Shown here in pieces: positions 55,266-64,000 of a DNA stretch of 64,000 nt (the stretch's first letter is position 1; each line of letters begins with the position of its first letter). The DNA is from Magicicada septendecula (lineage: Eukaryota; Arthropoda; Insecta; Hemiptera; Cicadidae). The stretch spans positions 374,251,258 through 374,315,257 of the forward strand of contig CM068372.1 of assembly GCA_034769895.1 (NCBI GenBank), written 5' to 3'. The translations under genes were made by a program, and so were the position numbers. Below the pieces are notes generated by a model that saw nothing but the letters and a program-made list of their open reading frames with translations, searched no databases and was not told the DNA's origin.

Positions 55266-56180
55266 TTATTTTTCTTCATAAAACTTTTTTATTGAAGCTT
55301 GATTGTAAACTCCTTTTATTTTTCTGGTGGATATATTACTTATTTGGTAAGTATTGTTACTTTTATCCTTGGTGATGACATAGGGGCCTGTGTATAGTAA
55401 TAACAATTTCTTTGCTATGCCTTCCAGTGTACTTGGCAGTTCACGGTTTTTTATTAATATCTTTTCTCCCTCTTTATATTTAATTATTTTGGGCTGGTTT
55501 TTAGCATATTTGGCTTTTTGTTTCTCAATCTTCTCCATAATTAGGCTGTACCATTGGTTTTTATCATACGGGTCTTCTGGGTTTTTTGGGAATTCTATTA
55601 TTTCTTGTATCTCTCTATTTGGTTTCCTCTCGAACATCATTAAATATGGGGTATTCTCAGTAAACTGGTGATAGCTGATGTTTAAAAATACTTTGGTTGA
55701 AGTTAAATATTTCTGCCATTCCTTTTGGTTATCATGACAATGAGTTCTTAAAATACGTCCCACTTTTCTTAACATCCTTTCTGCTGGATTACTACTAGGG
55801 TGGTATACGGAATTGTTATATGTTTTGATGTTCAATTTCATTAATTCGTCTCTCCACTTTTTCCCTTTAAATTGTGTCCCGTGGTTGGTTATAATCATGT
55901 ATGGTTTTCCAATTTCTGAAATGTATTTATGTTTTATAATATCTAATATTTTATTTGTTGTGGCTCTGTTTATAGCGTATAGTTTGGTGTACTTGGTGTA
56001 ATGGTCTAGTATAATTACGATGAACTTGTATCCATGCCTTCCTCCGCTACGTGGGAATGGTCCACATATGTCGAGGAACACCTTCTCCAGTTTGGCGTTT
56101 GAAGTGATGGGTATCATCGTTCCATTCTTCCTTTCGTTATTTGTTTTGACCATCTGACATAACGTGCAGGTTTTTATATT
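55266..56180 (-). pseudogene. Gyp-E integrase with altered active site
   Basis: Upstream of the Met at 56153 the frame holds CTLCQ, the second half of the zinc domain. Core: first Asp in KVFLDICGPF (residue 28); then IITNHGTQF, where Asn 90 stands in place of the second catalytic Asp; Glu 125 in NPAERM. TENTPYLMMFERKPNRE and the GPY/F segment (LLLYTGPYVITKD) follow. The Asp-to-Asn change and the upstream frameshift should make it inactive. Confidence 0.8.
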
Positions 56181-56185
56181 TTTAT

Positions 56186-57890
56186 TTACCTTTCTTGTGA
56201 TACTTTAATGAACAAATCTTCCTCTAAAGCTTTTACTATTTTGAGTGTTCCCATGTGCCCGTATCTTACATGGTAATCTTTAATTATCTGGTTTTCTAAT
56301 GAATGAGGAATTACTAGTTTCCATGTGTCTTGGTTCTTTTTTGTTTTTATGAATAATATGTCTTTGTATATACAGTAAAATTTATTTATAATTTCTTCAG
56401 ATTCCAACAGTCTTTTTCGTATGTTTAAAATTTTGGTATCTTGCTTTTGTTGTAACACTATTTCGCTTACGATATCTTCCAGGTCCTTCCTATCTTTCAA
56501 TATGTAATACACTTTTGCGATCTTCCCCTTTTCTCCTTCAAATGTTTGATCTTCTACATTTATTCTGGATAAGATGTCTGCCACTACGTTCTTCTGGCCT
56601 GGAATATATTCCCAAGTAATATGGTACTCTTGCAGAGCAAGTATCCAACGGGTAAGTCGACCATGACTCAATTTGCATTGTTTGAGAAACGATATAGACT
56701 TATGATCGCTTCTGACTGTGATTGGATACCCTAAGATGTAGGTTCTAAACTTGCCACATGCGAATACAATGCTGAGCAGCTCTTTTTCTGTAACATTGTA
56801 GTTACGCTCGCAACTGTTTAGTATTCGGCTGGAAAAGCTAACGACCAGGTGGTTTCCTTCTTTGTCTTCTTCGTACAATTCTGCGCCTAGACTGACATCA
56901 CTAGCATCGCAATTTAGGTAGAAGGGTTGTTCGAAATTGGGGTGATGTAACATGACAGTTTTGAAAAATTTTTGTTTGATTAAAGTTAATACTTCCTCTT
57001 GTTCAGTTCCCCACGTCCATTTTTCCTTTGATGAAAGTTGTTTAGAAAATTTTGCTGTAAGATGGGAATAGTTCGTTTGAAACTTTCTATAGTCATTGCA
57101 TATCCCCAAGAACGACTGCAATTGCTTCTTGTTTTTTGGTGATGGGAATTTTTGGATGGCTTCAACTTTCTCTTGGGATGGAGAGATTCCCTGTTCGGTC
57201 AAGTTGAACCCTAGGAACTTGACTTCATTGGCAATAAACTTTGATTTATCCAATTTGAGTGTAATATTATTATTGGACAACTTTTTTAATACATGTTCGA
57301 CTCGTTCACAGTGTTCGTCCCAGTCTGAAGATGTTATGAGCAGGTCGTCAACGTACACTGTTGTGAACTCCAGTGCCTCTTGACCTAAGACTTGGTCCAT
57401 GCACTTGACGAACACTGCTACGGAATTGATGAGTCCAAAAGGTAATCTTTTAAATTGGTAATTTCTACCATCGAATATAAAGGCCATGTATTGCCTGCTG
57501 TGTGGGTGCAGCTCCACCTGCCAGTACCCACATACAGTATCCCAGATGCTAATGTATTTGATACCATGAAATCTTTTTAAAATTTCCTCAATTTCTCCCG
57601 GTGAGGTCCGGTCATTGACAATCATTTTATTGATTTCTCGGGCGTCCAAGCAAATCTGTATTTTGCCATTCTTTTTGGGTATAGCTACTATTGGGCTTGT
57701 GTATTGAGATTGGCTATACTCAATAATGTCCTCCGCAATCATTCTGTTAATTTCTGTCCTGACTTCATTTTTCAAGGAGTACGCTATGGGATATGATTTC
57801 CTGTGGAAGTCTACAGGTTCCCGGAAGTTAATTTTGCATTGGTACCCCTTAACTTTTCCAGGGGTATTTGAGAAAACATGTTGGTATTTG
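56186..57890 (-). CDS. Gyp-E reverse transcriptase and RNase H
   Basis: The frame is open upstream of the Met at 57775 (IAIYNKYQHVFSNTPGKVKG precedes it). RT: KKNGKIQICLDAREINK, SIWDTVCGYWQVEL (catalytic Asp kept), KRLPFGLINSVAVFVKC, YVDDLLITS. RNase H: NCDASDVSLGAELYEED, TEKELLSIVFACGKFRTYIL, RSDHKSISFL. It continues to the H-H half of the integrase zinc domain (YHVRYGHMG) and is then frameshifted at about 56186. RT and RNase H appear intact. Confidence 0.85.
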
Positions 57891-57900
57891 TTATAAATGG

Positions 57901-58227
57901 CTATGAGGTTTTCAGACTGTTGTGTACTGATTTCTTGTTGAGGTCGTTTTCTCGGAATTGTGTTTTAAATTCCTGTGTACAATTTATCTCCGGTCGAGTT
58001 GCCGTCCACCAGTTGTCGTGGGTGTCTTTGAACATTTCATCAATGAGGCTTCTTACTGTTGTCCATCTTGTTTCCCTATTCTTTTCTATCAATTCCTCTA
58101 CTCTTTTGAGGAATTCCATGGGATTCCGCCGGTAACTGCGAAAGTTGATCACATCTGTGTTCTCGCTGGTAATAATGTGGGTATTGTGACAGGGTTTCTC
58201 CCTCAGTGCGTCCAGCTTTTCCTGCAT
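57901..58227 (-). pseudogene. Gyp-E Gag capsid segment
   Basis: RRNPMEFLKRVEELIEKNRE, then RWTTVRSLIDEMFKDTHDNW, matching the capsid start of Gyp-A Gag (HPMQFISRVREFNKF ...). It ends at CTQEFKTQFREND. About 40 bp further the sequence already encodes the region just before RT, so the rest of Gag (including any zinc finger) and the protease are missing. Confidence 0.7.
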
Positions 58228-59165
58228 TTGCCTCTCCCTTTGGCTGATTCCCTGGATCTTCTCCTTGTTCTCTTGGGTCTGTCCGTGTACTTTGTTGATG
58301 GCGATGTATACCCTTCTACACGATCATTGACATCTATTTGTATTTCCTGATGCCTCTCCTCCAGCTTCTTAAGCACCTCCTGTTTATTTCTCTGGCATTC
58401 TTCGGTGGTGACTTGATAAAGTTCTGTCACTCTCATTCTACCTTCTTCCTCGACATTGTTGATTTTATTGTTTAGCTCTTCCCAGACTTGTATCACAGTT
58501 TCATTTGTTTCGGTTATTGTCTGTTTGATCTCCTCCCGACATTCTACCAGTTGTTGTTTCAATTCCTCCTTGGTTTTTTCGCTGTCTTCCTTCAATTTTC
58601 GTTGGAGCGTATCATTACTATTTTCAATCTTCTTATTCACTATCTCCAGATCTTTCTTGATCTGTTTCTTCAGCTCTTCACTCTTCTTTTCTAGCGTCTC
58701 CTGGCTTCTCTTCAAGGCCTCATGGTTGCTTTCCAATTTATTATTCAGGAGCTCTGTGTCCTCCTTGATTTGTTTCTTTAGTTCTTCACTGTTTCTGTCC
58801 AGTTTTTCATTTAAGAACTCCCTGTCTTTCCTTCTTAATGATTCTAATTTTTTATTCAATTCTTCCTTGTTGTGGTCCATTTTATTATCTATTTTTCCAT
58901 TAATTTCCTCCTTGTTTCTGTTTAATTGTTCCACCATAATCCTCATCATTTCTTGGAAATTGGTGTCCATTATTTGGGCTGGTTTGACTGGTTGGACATC
59001 AACTACTACTTCTATTTCCGGTTCAGGTAGTGTTAGATTTTCTGGTTGGTCCTCCTGGGGATCCTCTTCGAACAATCCTCCGATCATTTCCTCAATTTCT
59101 TCCATTTCTTCTTGGTTGGTTCCTTTCTTAATGTCGAATCTTGTAACCATATGATGTCTTTTCAT
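58203..59165 (-). CDS. Gyp-E Gag N-terminus, long coiled coil
   Basis: 320 residues, first Met at 59165. After an acidic head (EEMEEIEEMIGG), residues about 75-280 are almost entirely heptad-like Glu/Lys/Leu repeats (ELKKQIKEDTELLNNKLE and similar), a very long coiled coil, the same design as the Gyp-A Gag N-terminus. A frameshift near 58205-58230 separates it from the capsid part. Confidence 0.75.
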   Translation of the reverse strand: MKRHHMVTRFDIKKGTNQEEMEEIEEMIGGLFEEDPQEDQPENLTLPEPEIEVVVDVQPVKPAQIMDTNFQEMMRIMVEQLNRNKEEINGKIDNKMDHNKEELNKKLESLRRKDREFLNEKLDRNSEELKKQIKEDTELLNNKLESNHEALKRSQETLEKKSEELKKQIKKDLEIVNKKIENSNDTLQRKLKEDSEKTKEELKQQLVECREEIKQTITETNETVIQVWEELNNKINNVEEEGRMRVTELYQVTTEECQRNKQEVLKKLEERHQEIQIDVNDRVEGYTSPSTKYTDRPKRTRRRSRESAKGRGKCRKSWTH

Positions 59166-59193
59166 AATCGCCGCTAGTCGTCCTTTTCTAGCC

Positions 59194-59211
59194 TCACTAC
59201 GGTGGTCGCCA
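59194..59211 (-). promoter_or_regulatory. Gyp-E primer binding site
   Basis: On the minus strand, TGGCGACCACCGTAGTG begins three bases after the 5' LTR. TGGCGACC is the start of the classic insect gypsy-type primer site. Confidence 0.6.
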
Positions 59212-59214
59212 ATC

Positions 59215-62200
59215 TGTAACGATGCGTTTATGTCGTCTCTGTAAAGACATGTATATGTTTTTTATGAAATTAGTGTGGTGTGTTTGTCTCACACCTGTCC
59301 TTACATAATGGTTGTTGCTAACGAAGTCCATAGTGTTGTCACAATTATCAGTACAACCTAGTGGAAACCTTACCTGTAATTTCATAGGGGTTTGTGAATC
59401 CCGGGTGGCGCCAAATTGTTTGTTGAAAACAATTAAATTTATGAATTAATATGGTGTTTTCAGCGGTGACGGCTGGAGCGTTCGAATCGGTTCCCGCCTT
59501 TGTACAGCTTACTGTATTGCACAGATAGCGAAAGCGCTAGTTGTCTGATCTGTAATTTCGCTAACACACACATATATAATACAATTTCCTATGAAATAAA
59601 ACAATGGTTACACTCTGTACTGTTTCTTTAATGATAGTTTGGTAATTAATTCATGTGACAATAATATTATAATTTAGTATTCAATAAATTTGCCCCGATA
59701 TAAAACATGAAACGCATTATCTCAAGCTGACGAAATTGGTTTTGAACGAGCTATTCTGACGCCATCATGGCTACTGTTTGTACATTATACGTCAACTCGT
59801 CCAAAATCTGGAGTTCTTTAGATTATAAAGAAAACATTAAATATGGTTACAATAAAAAAGTACACTACCGTACAGTCTCCGTACTTATATAACATACAGT
59901 GTGTCTACAATTTGTTCTGCGGTGTAGTGATAGGTGTTACAAAAATTCAATACCTTGTGCGAGGTTATTTCTTAGTTAACAAGTTTTTCTACGTAAGTTT
60001 GTTTTATTTAATCCTTGAAAGAAAATTATTTTTAATTCATAGTGAGAGTTTGTATAGATATGAGAAATATTTAAAGTGCTTTATTTCTGGGCTTAGGGTA
60101 TTTAAATGATACTTATCAGTTCAGAAGGTTTGTGATAGATCGTTGTTCTTTGGATATGGAAAATTCATCAATTTTGAGTGACTTAGGCGGCTGGCGTCCT
60201 TTTCTAATTAGTCTTGGGAATTTCTGCTTTTAATTTTCGTTTACTTAGTTCCTGGACATTAGTTAAATGTTATTCCTCTTCATCTCCTTCTCACTGGTAC
60301 ATGTTTCTGACTTTTGAATATTTTTTAAACTTTTTAAAGTAAAATTTCTGTCATACACACAAAATCTTGCGTCCCTACTACCCAAGCGTCATTATACGAG
60401 TACTGAAAATTAACAGAAAATTAGTAACCAACGGCCCGTTTCTATGGTAACTGAATAATTCTGATTGGCTGATTTTGATATAAATCCATTGTTATCAAAA
60501 TTTGAATTCTAATTCAAAATTATTATATATTTTCTGATTGATTTTATTCTTCTGTCTTCCTTCCTGAGTATTAGATATTATCACTATTGTATTTATTTCC
60601 TTTCAAAGATTAAAATAATACCTCATAAGGTCATGTTCTAATAGATATTAACTTTTGTCTAATTATGTTAACATTTGATAATTACATATTTCTTTTAATT
60701 TAAGCTCTTATTGTAACATTTTTCTTTTAAAATGATTTATACATTATTTTTGGCTAGTTACTTGCCTTAGATTTGTTAATTTCCTTGTGGATTTTATACA
60801 GTTTGTAATTATTTGGTTTTGATAGTTAGGCATTTCAGATGCACTAGTAGCCATTGACTCTATACTTACTGAATTTATACAAATGATGTCTCATTTTATT
60901 CTAATGTATTTTGTTTTATTAATGGTTCTGTTATTTTCTACATTTATTGATTTTCTATTGTAATTAGATTTGTATTGTCTTAACTTCTTAATCATCTATT
61001 TTGCCTTTGTTAATAATATGGCTACCACTCCCTATTCTTCCTCAATTAAAAACATAACATCTAGGCGTATGCTCTGTACAAATTCTTCAGCCATACCCTA
61101 TTCATAAATATAATTATACAATTATTTTACCATTATTAAGTAAAGTTTGTTTACAACTCATTTCATTAATTACTATTTTTTGGGTGTTAACTAACATCAC
61201 CTTTTGAACAATTGGTTTTCCCTTACAATCTGGGGTGTTTATTTATTTATTATTACTTGCTTATTTCGTAATTAAACTCTACTCTCAATCCATGTTAATA
61301 CTAGCTGTTTATCTTTACATGGGATACTCCCCTTTTAAATACAATCGTTTACAACTAATCTTATATCTCTTAATTAACAATGTTATTATCACTTTCCAGT
61401 GTTCGTTTCATATCCCTAATTGTTTACATTTACTATTATTATTAAAACTTTACTCTTAATTATTATTGGATTCACTATTAGTCAATTATTGTTTCTTATT
61501 GATTATTGAGCGTTTTATTATCATTATTATGGTTTCTAACCATTTTAGGGGTTTCACACTTTCACTATTGCACTTTTTAACTGTTTACATTAAGTGTTTC
61601 TTAGTGGGTAATCCCTATAATTATTTCTCTTTGTCACTTTCTCACTATTTCTTTCATTAAAAATTATACACAGTATTATTAATGTTATTTTTCTATAGAT
61701 TTTTACTATATCTAACTCTAATTTTTGGGTTAGTGTACTTTTTCTTTTTATAATATTACTTTACTGTTTTGGTTAAAACAGTTATATTAATTATTTCATT
61801 GAGAATAATATTTATTTCTGGTATTGGATAAATATTGGTTTTATTACCAATATTATACTTGAGTGTACCATTTCTCCCTTTTATATTTGTGGTGTTTCTT
61901 ATCCCTTGGTTTCACTTCGTTTCCTCTTCATTTTTCTTCTTCTTCTCCTTCATTTTCAATTGGCTTCATTTTAATGTGGTTCTCCCCTTCTCGTTTGGTT
62001 TTATTTTATTTGGTTGTATGAATTCGTTCACTTCCTTCAATTGTCTTTATTCTTCTTTGGTTTTGGGTTTTTCCCTTCTTTGTCGTTTTCCTGTTTGTTT
62101 GGTCAATCACTTGGGTTAGGTCATGTCGTCGTTTGTCGTGTCATCGTCTTTATATTTTATTTATATTTAATATTTTATTTTATATGAAGTATATTTACAT

Positions 62201-62254
62201 TTAGTATCATATTTCTCATTCCTGGTATTGGGGTGGCTTATTTGTGTTGTAACA
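59215..62254 (-). repeat. Gyp-E 5' LTR (3040 bp)
   Basis: Matches 43889-47424 apart from the foldback and scattered changes, perhaps 1-2% by eye. Very AT-rich, with several short open frames (88, 74 and 64 codons) also present in the other LTR; none resembles a known protein. It includes GGTGGCGCCAAATTG near 59405, which looks like a primer site but lies inside the LTR. Confidence 0.85.
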
Positions 62255-62313
62255 ACATACACATCTTATTAGAAATATACGCGTATCTTTAACAAGATAA
62301 ACTGAAGATTAAC

Positions 62314-62760
62314 TTACTCTTGTTCTAGCAAAGAAGTAAATTTCTGAGTAGAAATATATTTTGTAAGCTGCGATGAATTTACTTGTGGGCCTACAGCAAA
62401 TTCACTCAACAGTCCTATTCCCTTAAGACAAGAAAAGCTTCTCTCTATGTAAGAATAATTACAAGGAAGAATTGTTGCAATAAGAGTAAATAATTTATTT
62501 GCTTTGGAAAGAATTTCGTTTGTACTATCATTGTTCATCTTTTTATTAATCTGTTTAGCTTCACTGTATTAGAGAAACTGTACTTTCACTGACAAGAAAA
62601 TGGTTTCAAATCCTGTTCTTAATTTTTCTTTGCTAAAATGCTGAGCATATATTTTCATTAATGGAACAAAAGAATCAGTCATGAATATTTTATCATAGCA
62701 AGAAAAGTTTTTAGTGTCACCTAACTTCATAGTTGGTTAAATTTTAATTCCTCAGCTGTA
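62314..62760 (-). pseudogene. hAT transposase C-terminus remnant
   Basis: The minus strand encodes KANKLFTLIATILPCNYSYI followed by ERSFSCLKGIG, matching the hAT dimerisation domain (the 'IPATSASVERSFS.LK.IK' block) of the ZMYM1-like/hAT group. An upstream piece in another frame (about 62745-62565) reads CYDKIFMTDSFVPLMKI and similar. The rest of the transposase is absent or unrecognisable. Confidence 0.6.
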
Positions 62761-63478
62761 AAATCATATTTCTAGTTGACCAATAATATTGCATAACAGT
62801 AAGCAGGGCCTGCAGAATAACTTTGACTTTACTCCACTACAGCATAGCCTATTATGTTGATCGTACCATGATGACTGGAAAGTTCGAGATCGGTTTTTGT
62901 GCCTTTTAAGAAATACAAATTTTAGGGTACATCAACCATGTTTCAGCATTCCACTTCTCTCAAAATCATTCAACCGGGAAAATGGTTTTCCCAATAGTGT
63001 TCGATACTGCAATATCACTTTCACTTTCTTCTGTTAAATCCATTCTATCCTCATGGTAGAGATCACAAATACATGCCAAGAAGAGATAAATAGTAATAAT
63101 ACACACTCCCAAGGAGCATGAGAACATAAAGACTGCGTAAAACTAATATAAACCACATTAAGGAGTGCTGAGAGGCTAAGTCACTCGTTGCATCCCCTAG
63201 CGTCCCCCCACTACCTGCCAGGCACAGTTCTCTCGTAGTTGTATGAGTACTGTAGCAGCTACTCAGATCCTGGCCTCTGCAGAAATTCCGTGGTATTATT
63301 AATAAACAAATTTTGTGTAAGTAATCAGATTATTTAAAACACCAAATTGTGATTACAGATCGATTATAGGTTCAGTTACATTAAAAATCAGAGCCTATTA
63401 CTAGTTATTTTTTAATAATTTTCTAAATTTTACTGGGGAGGCTTAGCCTCACTTGCCTCCTCTGATGAGCCACCGCTG

Positions 63479-63776
63479 GACAAGATGTGGGTGTCTAGGT
63501 ACGACCTGGAAGGTAAGGACCCAAGTACCTGAGAGCCAAAAAGCATGACATGTTTGGAGCAAAGGGAAGCTAATACTGGTTGCTGTTTCGACTACCAGGG
63601 CATAGTGCATAATAAATGTGCACAGAAGGCCAGACCATCAGTAGAATTCCATCATGTTCGTAACACAGGTTGAACAACAGACTGAGGCTGTGGCCGCAGG
63701 GAACTAGCAGCTGCATCATGACAATGCTCCAGCCTATTCAGCACACCTGATCCAGACTTTTGAGGGTAAAGGAGTC
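63479..63776 (+). pseudogene. Mariner transposase, C-terminal part
   Basis: Starts DKMWVSRYDLEGKDPST, the continuation of the catalytic region (WVYGYDPETK in relatives), then CCFDYQGIVHNKCAQKARPS and, after frameshifts, LHHDNAPAYSAHLIQTFEGK, which holds the second catalytic Asp of the HHDNAPAH motif. The third Asp and the end are missing. Confidence 0.75.
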
Positions 63777-64000
63777 AATTAAGAAAAGAGAAGACATTTC
63801 CTGCACACAGCTGTTTATACAGTATTATAAGTTTGCAAGGGGACATCCATATATAGTTACTTGTTTTTTTTTTTGGAGAGGCTATAGAATTTGGTTTTAA
63901 TTTAACTTAATTTAATGGAGTGAAGTTGTATGAAGTATAGTTTTCATTTTCGATCTTAAAATAATTTATTTTTTTGTATTGTTACATCTGAATAACATCA
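63777..64000. other. No gene recognised
   Basis: AT-rich; past the truncated mariner, presumably INTS9 intron. It contains a T-run at about 63865-63876. Confidence 0.4.

Larger units (their letters stand above)
43889..62254 (-). mobile_element. Gyp-E: Ty3/gypsy element with ~3-kb LTRs
   Basis: Minus orientation inside the hAT element. LTRs 59215-62254 (5') and 43889-47424 (3'), TGT...ACA in + reading, ACAT duplicated at 43885-43888 and 62255-62258. The order on the minus strand is LTR, PBS, gag, RT-RNase H, integrase, 3' region, LTR. A BEL/Pao element sits in the 3' region and a 483-bp foldback in the 3' LTR. Gag C-terminus and protease are deleted. Confidence 0.9.
43753..63478 (-). mobile_element. 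hAT transposon, split by Gyp-E
   Basis: Starts CAGTGGCGGCCGG and ends in GAGCCACCGCTG, imperfect terminal inverted repeats of hAT type. It is flanked by an 8-bp duplication with one mismatch (GACAAGAC 43745-43752; GACAAGAT 63479-63486), inside the mariner transposase. Without Gyp-E it is about 1.36 kb: 136 bp on the left and 1224 bp on the right, with a transposase remnant on the minus strand. Confidence 0.75.
43076..63776 (+). mobile_element. Mariner transposon, split by a hAT element
   Basis: The left end ACGAGGTCTGTACAAAATG follows a T-A at 43074-43075 and resembles mariner inverted repeats. Transposase coding starts at about 43265 (MTEHLEQW). The left part runs to 43752 and the right part resumes at 63479; the frame continues across once the 8-bp duplication is removed. 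The right inverted repeat was not found and the coding similarity stops near 63776, so the right end is truncated. Confidence 0.75.

Noticed and set aside
58456-59154. 232-codon open frame on the + strand opposite Gyp-E gag
   Set aside because: It is the shadow of the Glu/Lys-rich coiled coil on the other strand (Ser/Leu/Phe-rich), with no features of its own.

Overview
The window looks like nuclear DNA of an arthropod, most likely an insect with a large, AT-rich genome. There are no bacterial-style operons. Two spliced exons of one conserved host gene, Integrator subunit 9 (INTS9), lie on the + strand at 6041-6153 and 42479-42659. Their intron phases fit: the first exon ends on the first base of an Ala codon and the second supplies the other two. 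The intron between them is 36.3 kb and consists mostly of nested retrotransposons. No other host exon was recognised.

Layout. 1-6040: old debris (non-LTR reverse transcriptase remnants, an RNase H exon-like ORF on the minus strand, a decayed DDE transposase tail). 6154-42478, the INTS9 intron: a Penelope-like foldback; the 3' half of a Ty3/gypsy element (Gyp-F) with its LTR; a decayed Ty3/gypsy-type element with integrase upstream of RT; a young Ty3/gypsy element with both LTRs (Gyp-A, 14438-26130); a 5'-truncated relative (Gyp-B) interrupted by a pol-less LTR element (Gyp-C, 29317-36407, minus) that itself holds a Penelope GIY-YIG fragment; then the 3' end of another relative (Gyp-D) stopping 98 bp before the next INTS9 exon. 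43076-63776: a mariner split by a hAT element (43753-63478), which holds a minus-strand gypsy with unusual 3-kb LTRs (Gyp-E, 43889-62254), which in turn holds a BEL/Pao element (47918-54592) and, in one LTR, a 483-bp foldback.

The most interesting signal is in long non-coding stretches between the integrase end and the 3' LTR of Gyp-A, -B, -D and -F. The same modules recur in the same order, and their stems are kept by paired (compensatory) base changes while the sequence drifts. They include hairpins H1-H6 and a last hairpin, often with a cUUCGg loop, touching the polypurine tract. This looks like a conserved structured RNA of this gypsy lineage; its function is unknown to me. Also notable are a Gag with a RanBP2-type zinc finger instead of a CCHC knuckle, a candidate hammerhead ribozyme at the Penelope 3' end, and hammerhead-like motifs in both arms of the 483-bp foldback.

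The three intact gypsy insertions have 4-bp target duplications (AAAT, ACTA, ACAT), the BEL element 5 bp (TTCAT) and the hAT 8 bp. These fix most of the nesting order. Almost all pol genes carry breaks; no element here looks fully autonomous as read.
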